Shown here: positions 1-7,237 of the stretch, piece after piece | How the letters are laid out: each line of letters opens with the position of its first letter | Numbering within the stretch: the stretch's first letter is position 1 | Assembly: GCA_036653535.1 (NCBI GenBank) | Contig: JAVVTR010000025.1 | Location: 1 to 31,010, forward strand | Direction of reading: 5' to 3' | Length of the DNA stretch: 31,010 bases | From: JAVVTR01 sp036653535 | Lineage (GTDB): Bacteria > Bacteroidota > Bacteroidia > Bacteroidales > P3 | Made by a program: the position numbers and the translations under genes | The notes under the pieces: generated by a model | The model's database searches: none | The model's input: only the letters and a program-made list of their open reading frames with translations | What the model was told of the DNA's origin: nothing

Positions 1-188
1 ATCTCCTATAGAAGAAACTAACGAAACTCTTACAGAAAACTTGAACGAGCTATTGGAAAAGCCAAGAGAAAACAATGAGCCATCTCCTATAGAAGAAACT
101 AACGAAACCCTTACAGAAAATTTGGACGAGCTATTGGAAAAGCCAAGAGAAAACAATGACCCATCTCCTGTAGAAGAAACTAACGAAA
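1..188 (+). repeat. 81-bp in-frame tandem repeat (two full copies plus a partial third)
   Basis: Copies start at 1, 82 and 163, each opening with ATCTCCT followed by A/G and TAGAAGAAACTAACG. The first two copies differ at about four of 81 positions. The period is a multiple of three, so changes in copy number would keep the reading frame and add or remove 27 residues. More copies may lie to the left of the window. Confidence 0.9.
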
Positions 189-928
189 GCCAAAATGCCG
201 ATGCAATAAAAAGGGACAGGGAAGAGGATATCCCAAACGATAAAGAAAATCCAAATATTACAAATAATATCACCGATACAAAAAATATTGCTATTCTAAA
301 CACAAAAGAAGAGAAGGAAGAAGAAAGCTCTATCCTCAATTTTATTTTTGAAAAAGAAGAAGAAGAAGAAGAAGAAGAAGAAGAAAAAGAAGAAGTATCC
401 TCCTATGTAACCGATCTTACCGCCTTAGCTCAGGCTCGTGCTCCCAAAAATCAAGATATGTCTAAAGTTGCTGTTTCATCCACTGCCATGCCATCGGATG
501 GAAATACATCCAAAACGCAAGAAAAAGTAGAGCCCACCCTTTCTTCTAGTAATTTATTAGGACGCTTAAGAGAAATGAATGCAAATCTTAATACGGGAGG
601 CGACCATCTATCCTCTCTAAAAAGTATAGTCGATAAATTTAAATCTCCAAAAACATTACACGATATACAAAAGAATCAACCCCTTGATTTACGTTTAGCT
701 ATTGGTGTGAATGAAAAGTTTCTCTTTATTAACGAACTTTTTAAAGGGAATATGAAAGAATGCACCGACATAATAGTAGAAATTAATGATTTATCTTCTT
801 ATGAAAAAGCCATGGAAATACTTCAACCCCTCAAAGATACATACGCATGGCAAGAAGATTCTTTAGCATATATGACCCTTTTAGACATTTTACGTCGTAG
901 ATTTCCGGATGAAAACACTTTAGCATAA
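1..928 (+). CDS. Acidic repeat protein with conserved C-terminal region, 5' end cut by window edge
   Basis: The reading frame is open from base 2 of the window with no stop before 928, so the true start lies to the left; the TTG at 41 is only an internal codon. The visible 308 or so residues begin with two near-identical copies and the start of a third copy of a 27-residue unit rich in Glu, Asn and Pro. A Glu-rich stretch containing ten consecutive Glu codons follows, then a low-complexity Ser/Thr linker. The last 90 or so residues look folded, with a pattern (LRLAIGVNEKF, then FINELFKG) that I remember from the ends of unnamed Bacteroidota proteins. No function can be assigned. No membrane segment or signal peptide is visible, but the N-terminus is missing. 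The protein is probably a cytoplasmic or envelope-associated coiled or disordered protein. It lies 97 bp upstream of gmk on the same strand. Confidence 0.75.
   Translation, partial: SPIEETNETLTENLNELLEKPRENNEPSPIEETNETLTENLDELLEKPRENNDPSPVEETNESQNADAIKRDREEDIPNDKENPNITNNITDTKNIAILNTKEEKEEESSILNFIFEKEEEEEEEEEEKEEVSSYVTDLTALAQARAPKNQDMSKVAVSSTAMPSDGNTSKTQEKVEPTLSSSNLLGRLREMNANLNTGGDHLSSLKSIVDKFKSPKTLHDIQKNQPLDLRLAIGVNEKFLFINELFKGNMKECTDIIVEINDLSSYEKAMEILQPLKDTYAWQEDSLAYMTLLDILRRRFPDENTLA
356..385 (+). repeat. (GAA)10 trinucleotide run encoding ten Glu
   Basis: Ten uninterrupted GAA codons sit inside the acidic repeat protein and are followed by AAA GAA GAA. The run is a pure triplet microsatellite, so slippage would alter the number of Glu residues without a frameshift. 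Confidence 0.9.
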
Positions 929-937
929 ATGACGTTT

Positions 938-970
938 AAACCCAAACACGAGCAAGCGAGTTTTGGGTTT
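938..970 (+). terminator. Possible hairpin between the repeat protein and gmk
   Basis: AAACCCAAA (938-946) is complementary to TTTGGGTTT (962-970) around a 15-nt loop, just after the repeat-protein stop codon. No clear T-run follows, so termination is a guess. The 9-bp stem has only three G:C pairs. Confidence 0.35.
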
Positions 971-1025
971 TGACTTAGAAACTTTTGAATTATTGTAATG
1001 GAATGGATTTAAAATCTCTCAAAAT

Positions 1026-1601
1026 ATGAATAAACAAGGTAAACTCATTATTTTTTCCGCCCCATCTGGATCTGGGAAAACCACCATTGTACACCGTTTA
1101 ATTCAGGGAAACAAGAACTTATCCTTTTCCATTTCTGCCACTTCCCGCGAGAAACGCCCCGAAGAAGAAGATGGTAAAGATTACTATTTTCTTTCCGTCG
1201 ACGAATTTAAAAATCACTGCATTGCTCACGATTTTTTAGAATGGGAAGAAGTTTACAAAGATCAATTTTACGGTACATTAAAGAGTGAAGTTCAGCGTAT
1301 ATGGGACTTTGGAAAGCAGGTAGTTTTTGATGTGGACGTAATAGGTGGACTTAATATAAAAAAACAATTTCCCTCTCAAAGTTTAGCTATTTTTATACAA
1401 CCGCCCTCTTTAGATATTTTAAAAGACCGTTTATTGGGCAGAGGAACCGAAAGCGAAGAAAGCCTAAAAAAACGCTTGGAAAAAGCAGAAAAGGAAATGA
1501 GTTATGCCTCTAAATTCGATGTAATTATCATTAACGAACATTTAGATAAGGCTATAGAAGAAACACAAAAAATAGTGAATCAATTTTTGCAAAAAAAATG
1601 A
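1026..1601 (+). CDS. gmk: Guanylate kinase
   Basis: This enzyme phosphorylates GMP to GDP with ATP, an essential cytoplasmic step in GTP, dGTP and second-messenger supply. The 191-residue length is normal for the family. The P-loop SGSGKTT is at residues 14-20. The GMP-binding region begins with the characteristic SATSREKRPEE-(x)-DGKDYYF stretch, followed by the EWEEVY and YGT elements (residues 40-90). Residues near GRGTESEESLKKRL form the lid. The ATG start has no Shine-Dalgarno, as is usual in Bacteroidota, and is preceded by A-rich sequence. The stop codon overlaps the nadD start in an ATGA, so gmk and nadD are almost certainly co-transcribed and translationally coupled. Confidence 0.97.
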   Translation: MNKQGKLIIFSAPSGSGKTTIVHRLIQGNKNLSFSISATSREKRPEEEDGKDYYFLSVDEFKNHCIAHDFLEWEEVYKDQFYGTLKSEVQRIWDFGKQVVFDVDVIGGLNIKKQFPSQSLAIFIQPPSLDILKDRLLGRGTESEESLKKRLEKAEKEMSYASKFDVIIINEHLDKAIEETQKIVNQFLQKK

Positions 1602-2185
1602 ACAATTGCAAAACCATTATATTATACTTTGGTTCCTTTAATCCTATACATAAAGGGCACCTTGCTTTGGCAAACGCAGCTCTTTCTGAACTAAAACTTA
1701 CAGAAAATATTTTGGGAGAAGTATGGTTTGTGCTTTCAGCACAAAATCCATTTAAAAAACAAGCTAATCTGTGGCCCGATAATAAAAGAGCGGAATTAAT
1801 TCGCCAGGCAATTTTCGCCTTTCCGAATTTTAAATTTTGCGAAGTAGAACTACAACTTCCCAAACCTTCTTACACTATAGTAAGTTTAGATTTTTTACAC
1901 CAAACTTATCCAACCAATGTTTTTTATCTTTTGATGGGCGAAGATAATTTGTCGCAACTGCATCTATGGAAAGATTATTCTCGTATCTTAACCCAACATA
2001 AAATCATGGTCTATCCAAGAGAAAATCACGCTGTTTGCCAAGAGACTGCATCCAAAGACTATCCTATTCTTAGGGAATATCCCAATCAAATCTTATGGTT
2101 AAAGCAACCCTTGATTAATATTTCCTCCTCCGAAATCCGTAATAAAATAAAAAACGGAGAAGATGTTGCCGACTTACTTCCTTAA
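1598..2185 (+). CDS. nadD: Nicotinate-nucleotide adenylyltransferase
   Basis: NadD transfers AMP from ATP to nicotinate mononucleotide, giving deamido-NAD in NAD biosynthesis in the cytoplasm. The nucleotidyltransferase signature GSFNPIHKGH lies at residues 12-21, containing the HxGH catalytic motif. The second signature, ISSSEIR (consensus ISSTxIR), is near residue 175. Length (195 aa) is typical. The start overlaps the gmk stop by 4 nt. The gene ends 48 bp before the 3' end of tRNA-Ala on the opposite strand, so it is the last gene of its transcription unit. Confidence 0.95.
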   Translation: MNNCKTIILYFGSFNPIHKGHLALANAALSELKLTENILGEVWFVLSAQNPFKKQANLWPDNKRAELIRQAIFAFPNFKFCEVELQLPKPSYTIVSLDFLHQTYPTNVFYLLMGEDNLSQLHLWKDYSRILTQHKIMVYPRENHAVCQETASKDYPILREYPNQILWLKQPLINISSSEIRNKIKNGEDVADLLP

Positions 2186-2233
2186 ATAGAAAACGATTAA
2201 GGATGTTTTTGATAATAGTATCCACCTTTATTG

Positions 2234-2306
2234 TGGAGGATATGGGACTCGAACCCACTGCCTTTTGATTGCGAACCAAACGCTCTACCAGATGAGCTAA
2301 TCCCCC
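2234..2306 (-). tRNA. tRNA-Ala (anticodon CGC)
   Basis: The reverse complement folds into a standard cloverleaf. The acceptor GGGGGAT pairs with ATCCTCC, including the G3:U70 wobble that is the identity element of alanine tRNAs. The D-arm is AGCTC/GAGC. The anticodon stem TTTGG/TCAAA closes the loop TTCGCAA, with CGC at positions 34-36. The T-arm is GTGGG/CCCAT around TTCGAGT, and the discriminator base is A. CCA is not encoded and must be added after transcription. The anticodon reads GCG. The gene has its own promoter and is convergent with nadD. Confidence 0.95.
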
Positions 2307-2318
2307 ATTTAAGGAGCA

Positions 2319-2349
2319 CAAAAGTATAAAAATGTTTACATAAGTCAAA
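2319..2349 (-). promoter_or_regulatory. Bacteroidota-type promoter for tRNA-Ala
   Basis: On the minus strand, TTTG (2346-2349) is followed by a 19-nt spacer and TACTTTTG (2319-2326). This is an exact match to the Bacteroidota primary-sigma consensus TTTG-N19-TAnnTTTG. Transcription would start about 6-7 nt further on, just upstream of the mature tRNA 5' end at 2306. Confidence 0.85.
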
Positions 2350-2387
2350 ATTTTCTATCTTCAATCCTTTTTTACATAGATTTTTCC

Positions 2388-2395
2388 TATCTTTG
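2388..2395 (+). promoter_or_regulatory. Probable -7 element of the ileS promoter
   Basis: TATCTTTG matches the Bacteroidota -7 consensus TAnnTTTG exactly. No clean TTTG is found 19-21 nt upstream, only a T-rich stretch. It would give a leader of about 78 nt before the ATG at 2480. It sits back to back with the tRNA-Ala promoter. Confidence 0.6.
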
Positions 2396-2479
2396 CAGCT
2401 TTACAAAAATTTCATATATAACCGTATTTCATATCCTTGCGATATTATAATCGGAAATATATTTAAATATTCTACAAAC

Positions 2480-5400
2480 ATGAACCTCACTACAAACATA
2501 GATCACCCTTTGTCCAGCACGGAAGGTCAAGTCACAAAAGATCTGCAATACCCCGAATACAAACAATTACAACTTACACAAATAGGGCAAGATATACGAA
2601 AGTTTTGGGAGGATCAGCATATTTTCGAAAAAAGCATAGAAAATCGCCATGGACATCCCTCTTTTGTATTTTATGAAGGCCCCCCTTCTGCAAACGGAGT
2701 TCCTGGGATACATCATGTCATGGCCCGTACCATCAAAGATGTTTTTTGTCGTTATAAAACACTAAGCGGCTATTATGTGGAACGTAAAGCCGGATGGGAC
2801 ACTCACGGTTTACCCGTAGAATTAGGCGTTGAAAAAAGTTTGGGTATTACCAAAGAAGATATAGGCAAGTCTATTAGTGTAGAAGATTATAATACCCAAT
2901 GTCGCAAAGAAGTAATGAAGTATAAAAATCTTTGGGACGAACTTACCAAAGCCATGGGATATTGGGTTAATTTAGAAGATCCTTATATTACTTTCGACAA
3001 TAAGTACATAGAAACGGTTTGGTTTTTGCTAAAACAATTATATAAAAAAGATTTACTCTATAAAGGTTACTCCATTCAACCTTATTCTCCTGCAGCGGGA
3101 ACTGGGCTTAGCACCCACGAACTAAATCAACCAGGCTGCTATAAAAATGTAAAAGATCTCACTTTAACAGCCCAATTCAAGATAGTAAAAAACAAAGAAT
3201 CCGAATTTTTATTTTCTCCTGCTATAGGGGAACTTTATTTCTTGGCTTGGACTACTACCCCTTGGACCCTACCATCCAACACCGCTTTATGCGTAGGAAA
3301 ATCGATTTCCTATTTGGAGGTTGCCACCTTTAATCCATATACGTTTAAACCTATCACGGTTGTATTAGGTAAAGATTTATTCGAAAAATATTTTCCAAAT
3401 AAAAATGCAACATTAACTTTAGATCAATATAAAGAGGGCGATAAAGAAATTCCGTATCAAATTCTACAAGAATTTAAAGGAAATGATTTAGTCGGTTTAC
3501 GATACGAACAATTAATGCCCTACCAACAGCCACAAGACGGAGATGCTTTTCGAGTTATTAGTGGCGATTTTGTAACCACAGAAGATGGAACTGGAATAGT
3601 ACATATTGCACCCAGTTTCGGAGCCGACGACTTTAGAGTTGCCAAACAAAACGGCATAGGTTCTCTTACCTTAGTAGACAAACAAGGACGTTTTATAGAA
3701 GATATGGGCGAATTTTCTCATCGTTATGTAAAACCCCAATATGATGCGCTTTACGATCCCAAAACAACACAGAGTGTAGATATAGATATTATCGTAAAAT
3801 TAAAAAAAGAAGGGCTCGCTTTTAAATCGGAAAAATACGAACACTCCTACCCTCACTGCTGGCGAACGGACAAGCCTATATTATATTATCCTTTAGATTC
3901 TTGGTTTGTAAAAACCACTGCTTGTAAAGAGCGTATGATAGAACTCAACAAAACCATTTCTTGGAAACCGGAAGCCACTGGTACCGGTCGTTTTGGCAAT
4001 TGGCTCGAAAATTTAGTGGATTGGAATCTATCTCGTTCTCGCTATTGGGGCGTTCCTTTACCTATTTGGATTAATGAAGACCACACAGAACAAATCTGTA
4101 TTGGTTCTATAAAAGAACTAAAACAGGAAATAGAAAAATCTATTCAGGCCGGATTTATGACCCAAAACCCTCTTATAGACTATATAGATGGGAATTTTAG
4201 CAAAGAAAATTATGACAAATTTGATTTACACCGACCTTACGCCGATCAAATAATATTAGTTTCTTCTAAAGGGGCTAAAATGTTTAGAGAGTCTGATTTA
4301 ATTGACGTTTGGTTTGATAGTGGTTCCATGCCATATGCCCAACTTCACTATCCTTTCGAAAATCAAGAAAAATTTAAAACCTCCTTTCCTGCCGATTTTA
4401 TTGCCGAGGGGGTAGATCAAACTCGAGGATGGTTTTTTACTTTGCATGCTATTGCTTCTATGGTTTTCGACTCGGTTGCTTTTAAAAATGTAATTTCCAA
4501 TGGACTTGTTTTAGACAAAAGTGGAAATAAAATGTCTAAACGCTTGGGCAATGCCGTAGATCCGTTTAAAACCTTAGAGAAATATGGCCCGGATGCCACT
4601 CGTTGGTATATGATTACCAACTCTCAACCTTGGGACAATCTTAAATTCGATGAAGAAGGAATAGCAGAGGTGCAACGTAAATTTTTCGGGACCCTCCACA
4701 ATACCTACGGCTTTTTTGCTTTATATGCCAATATCGATCATTTTTGCTATTCAGAGGCAGAAATAGACCTTAACCAAAGACCGGAAATAGACCGATGGAT
4801 TTTATCGGAACTAAATACCCTTATTTTGCACGTGCAAAATTCTTTGGAAGAATACGAACCCACTAAAGCCGGTAGATTTATACAAACTTTTGTAGACGAA
4901 CATTTAAGCAATTGGTATGTACGCCTTTCTCGTCGTCGCTTTTGGAAAGGAGATTACACACAAGACAAAATTTCCGCCTACCAAACCTTATATACTTGCC
5001 TAATTACCCTGTCCAAATTGATTTCGCCCATCGCACCTTTTTTTGGAGATAGACTTTATAAAGATCTTAATGAAATTACAAAAAAAGAAAAAGCAGAGTC
5101 GGTTCATCTTACCAATTTTCCAAGCATACAAAAATCTTTTATCGACAAAGCTTTGGAAGAAAGGATGCAATTGGCCCAACAAATTTGCTCCATGGTGTTA
5201 TCTTTACGAAAACGAAGCAATTTACGCGTTCGTCAGCCCTTACAAAAAATTAAAATTCCGATTTTAAACAATGATTTTCGTTTAAAAATAGAAGCTGTAA
5301 AAAACTTAATACTTTCAGAGGTCAATGTTAAGGAAATAGATTTTATTACCAACACTCAGGTTTTATCGAAAAAAATAAAACCTAATTTTAAAACATTAGG

Positions 5401-5893
5401 TCCCAAATACAGCAAACTAATGAAACCCATTGCTGCATATATTAATAGTTTAGATCAAAATCAAATTCAAATTATAGAACAAGAAGGGCAAATTCATACC
5501 CAATTAGAAAATCAAGAAGTAGATATTTTACTAAGCGATGTAGATATTTTTACCGAAGATATTCCCGGTTGGGTGGTAGCCAATGAAGGCCCCATTACTG
5601 TAGCTTTAGACACCCACCTCAGCGAGCAACTTCGAATGGAAGGTTTAGCAAGAGAATTAGTAAATAGAATACAAAACTTACGCAAAGATCATAAATTTGA
5701 AGTAACCGATAGAATTGCGGTAAAAGTTGAAAAGAATAAGGAATTGGATATAGCTATTGAATATAATTATACTTATATTTGCTCCGAAACCTTAGCCGAC
5801 AAATTAGAAATTTGCGAGCAATTACCCTCCGGTACTCTTAAACAAGATTTAACCGAATTGGTTTCGGTAAGTGTAAGTATTGAAAAATTATAA
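2480..5893 (+). CDS. ileS: Isoleucyl-tRNA synthetase
   Basis: A class I aminoacyl-tRNA synthetase that charges tRNA-Ile in the cytoplasm. I place the start at the ATG at 2480 (1137 aa). The frame is open further upstream, but a start there would fall on the promoter's -7 element. The HIGH-type motif is PSANGVPGIHH (residues 69-79). The connective editing domain contains TTPWTLPSN and GTGIVHIAPSFGADD. The KMSKR motif, in SGNKMSKRLGN, is at about residues 684-688. The anticodon-binding domain follows. The long form without a clear C-terminal Zn-finger is typical of Bacteroidota. The neighbouring order, ileS then a DksA-like gene then lspA, is conserved in the phylum (from memory). Confidence 0.97.
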   Translation: MNLTTNIDHPLSSTEGQVTKDLQYPEYKQLQLTQIGQDIRKFWEDQHIFEKSIENRHGHPSFVFYEGPPSANGVPGIHHVMARTIKDVFCRYKTLSGYYVERKAGWDTHGLPVELGVEKSLGITKEDIGKSISVEDYNTQCRKEVMKYKNLWDELTKAMGYWVNLEDPYITFDNKYIETVWFLLKQLYKKDLLYKGYSIQPYSPAAGTGLSTHELNQPGCYKNVKDLTLTAQFKIVKNKESEFLFSPAIGELYFLAWTTTPWTLPSNTALCVGKSISYLEVATFNPYTFKPITVVLGKDLFEKYFPNKNATLTLDQYKEGDKEIPYQILQEFKGNDLVGLRYEQLMPYQQPQDGDAFRVISGDFVTTEDGTGIVHIAPSFGADDFRVAKQNGIGSLTLVDKQGRFIEDMGEFSHRYVKPQYDALYDPKTTQSVDIDIIVKLKKEGLAFKSEKYEHSYPHCWRTDKPILYYPLDSWFVKTTACKERMIELNKTISWKPEATGTGRFGNWLENLVDWNLSRSRYWGVPLPIWINEDHTEQICIGSIKELKQEIEKSIQAGFMTQNPLIDYIDGNFSKENYDKFDLHRPYADQIILVSSKGAKMFRESDLIDVWFDSGSMPYAQLHYPFENQEKFKTSFPADFIAEGVDQTRGWFFTLHAIASMVFDSVAFKNVISNGLVLDKSGNKMSKRLGNAVDPFKTLEKYGPDATRWYMITNSQPWDNLKFDEEGIAEVQRKFFGTLHNTYGFFALYANIDHFCYSEAEIDLNQRPEIDRWILSELNTLILHVQNSLEEYEPTKAGRFIQTFVDEHLSNWYVRLSRRRFWKGDYTQDKISAYQTLYTCLITLSKLISPIAPFFGDRLYKDLNEITKKEKAESVHLTNFPSIQKSFIDKALEERMQLAQQICSMVLSLRKRSNLRVRQPLQKIKIPILNNDFRLKIEAVKNLILSEVNVKEIDFITNTQVLSKKIKPNFKTLGPKYSKLMKPIAAYINSLDQNQIQIIEQEGQIHTQLENQEVDILLSDVDIFTEDIPGWVVANEGPITVALDTHLSEQLRMEGLARELVNRIQNLRKDHKFEVTDRIAVKVEKNKELDIAIEYNYTYICSETLADKLEICEQLPSGTLKQDLTELVSVSVSIEKL

Positions 5894-5896
5894 AAC

Positions 5897-5904
5897 AAGG
5901 AGGT
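5897..5904 (+). promoter_or_regulatory. Perfect Shine-Dalgarno before the DksA-like gene
   Basis: AAGGAGGT is fully complementary to the canonical anti-Shine-Dalgarno ACCTCCTT. The GGAGG core ends 5 nt before the ATG at 5909. The other starts in this window that I inspected have A-rich leaders without such a match, so this site decides the start and is itself unusual. Confidence 0.85.
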
Positions 5905-5908
5905 TGTG

Positions 5909-6475
5909 ATGAAAACGAAAGTAGCTACAAGTACTATCCAAAAAGAAACTTCAACCAAAGGGAAAAGCAAAGTGGTTGCAGTTTCTGATAACAAAAAAGC
6001 AAAAGAAACTTGCTCTAAAACAACAAAAACCAAAGTGGGAATAGAAAAAAATATTTCAGAAATAGAAAAGGGGACCCCAATGAAAACAGAAGAAACGAAT
6101 AAAACCCGCTACTCCGATACGGAATTAGAAGAATTTAAACAAATCATTCTTGACAAGTTAGATAAAGCAAGAAATGATTTGGAAATTTTAAAAGAAGCCT
6201 ACGTCAATAACGGAGAAAATGATATCAACGACACTTCTCCCACTTTTAAAGTGTTGGAAGAGGGTTATCAAGTAATGTCTAAAGAAGATAATGCTCGTTT
6301 AGCGGCACGTCAACAAAAATTTATAGCTTCCTTAGAAGCTGCTCTAGTTCGCATAGAGAATAAAACTTACGGAATTTGTCGTGAAACCGGTAAATTAATA
6401 GACAAAGAACGTCTACGTATAGTTCCTCACGCAACTCTGAGCATAGACGCAAAACTAAATCAAAATAAGCGATAA
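5909..6475 (+). CDS. DksA/TraR-family regulator with Lys/Thr-rich N-terminal extension
   Basis: The conserved part starts at about residue 58 (TRYSDTELEEF) and ends with a DksA-like C-terminus (YGICRETGKLI ... PHATLSIDAK). DksA/TraR proteins bind the RNA polymerase secondary channel and adjust rRNA and amino-acid gene transcription, with ppGpp in proteobacteria. Of the four zinc-ligand Cys of classical DksA only one remains, in GICRETG, so the finger is probably metal-free, as I recall for other Bacteroidota members. I chose the ATG at 5909 (188 aa) because of the strong Shine-Dalgarno 5 nt upstream. An internal ATG at 6080 would give a 131-aa form that matches the family's usual size. The 57-residue extension is low-complexity, basic and probably disordered. 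The gene starts 15 bp after ileS. Confidence 0.85.
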   Translation: MKTKVATSTIQKETSTKGKSKVVAVSDNKKAKETCSKTTKTKVGIEKNISEIEKGTPMKTEETNKTRYSDTELEEFKQIILDKLDKARNDLEILKEAYVNNGENDINDTSPTFKVLEEGYQVMSKEDNARLAARQQKFIASLEAALVRIENKTYGICRETGKLIDKERLRIVPHATLSIDAKLNQNKR

Positions 6476-6484
6476 TTTCAAAAT

Positions 6485-6518
6485 TGTAGAAATGGTTTAA
6501 TTTAAAACCATTTCTACA
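6485..6518 (+). terminator. Strong 14-bp hairpin between the DksA-like gene and lspA
   Basis: TGTAGAAATGGTTT (6485-6498) and AAACCATTTCTACA (6505-6518) are perfectly complementary around a 6-nt loop. It starts 10 nt after the upstream stop codon and ends about 20 nt before lspA. No T-run follows, so it may be a weak terminator, an mRNA 3'-end stabiliser or a processing site rather than a full stop. Confidence 0.6.
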
Positions 6519-6538
6519 TCGCAAAGTTTAATACAACT

Positions 6539-7237
6539 GTGAGTAAAAAATACTTTCCATTCCTATTAATAGGCCTTATCTTATTGATAGATCAAATTGT
6601 AAAGATTTGGATCAAATTGCACCTGCAAATTGGGGAAGAAATCTATATTTTTGATTGGTTCAGAATACATTTTTTAGAAAATGAGGGCATGGCTTTTGGC
6701 TTTCGTTTTGGAGGAGACAATGGGAAATTAGCCCTGAGTCTTTTACGATTGGTAGCCATTGGCATTCTAATTTGGTACGTGCTTAAATTAATTCGAGAAA
6801 AAAAGAAAAATTCGCTTATATTATCTCTTTCTTTAATTTTAGCTGGAGCGATAGGAAACATGATAGACTGTGCTTTTTATGGCTTGCTTTTTTCGGAAAG
6901 TTATTTTCAGCTTGCTCAATTTTTACCCACCGATGGAACTTATGCTCCTTTCTTACACGGACGTGTAGTAGATATGTTTTATTTTCCTTTTTGGTCTGGA
7001 ACATATCCCTCTTGGTTCCCTTTAGTGGGCGGAAATGATTTTTTATTTTTTCGTCCTGTCTTTAATATCGCCGACAGTTCCATTACCATTGGATTTGTTT
7101 TATTTTTCATTACACAAAGTGATCTTTGGTTTCCAAGTTGGAAAAGCAAAAACAAAGAAACTCCTACCAACCCTCTCCATAATCCAGTCCTTATGGATCC
7201 AAATAAGGCAAACAACCCCGACAATTCGACTTTATGA
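6539..7237 (+). CDS. lspA: Lipoprotein signal peptidase (signal peptidase II)
   Basis: An inner-membrane aspartic protease that removes signal peptides from diacylated prolipoproteins. It has four predicted membrane segments (about residues 6-26, 66-82, 93-108 and 172-190). Family motifs are NEGMAFG (48-54), GAIGNMID (103-110), GRVVDMF (141-147) and FNIADSSITIG (175-185). The catalytic dyad should be Asp145 and Asp179. At 232 aa it is longer than the roughly 165-aa enterobacterial enzyme, because of an insert around residues 111-140 and a hydrophilic C-terminal tail of about 35 residues. The start is GTG with no Shine-Dalgarno. Its stop overlaps the next gene's start (ATGA), so the two are coupled. 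Confidence 0.93.
   Translation: MSKKYFPFLLIGLILLIDQIVKIWIKLHLQIGEEIYIFDWFRIHFLENEGMAFGFRFGGDNGKLALSLLRLVAIGILIWYVLKLIREKKKNSLILSLSLILAGAIGNMIDCAFYGLLFSESYFQLAQFLPTDGTYAPFLHGRVVDMFYFPFWSGTYPSWFPLVGGNDFLFFRPVFNIADSSITIGFVLFFITQSDLWFPSWKSKNKETPTNPLHNPVLMDPNKANNPDNSTL

Noticed and set aside
1..188. CRISPR-like or minisatellite non-coding array at the left edge
   Set aside because: The repeats are contiguous without spacers, in frame, and part of a coding sequence.
928..1025. Promoter for gmk at AACTTTTG (980-987)
   Set aside because: It deviates from the first base of the consensus and no TTTG lies at the right distance; too weak to call.
1552..1863. Minus-strand open frame of 103 codons across the gmk/nadD junction
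   Set aside because: It is antisense to two clearly functional genes, has no family motif, and lacks a promoter.
2115..2348. Minus-strand open frame over the tRNA-Ala locus
   Set aside because: It runs through the tRNA gene; the apparent peptide is just translated tRNA sequence.
2402..2480. T-box or other riboswitch in the ileS leader
   Set aside because: At about 78 nt the leader is too short, has no T-box sequence, and only small AT-rich stems. T-boxes are not expected in Bacteroidota.
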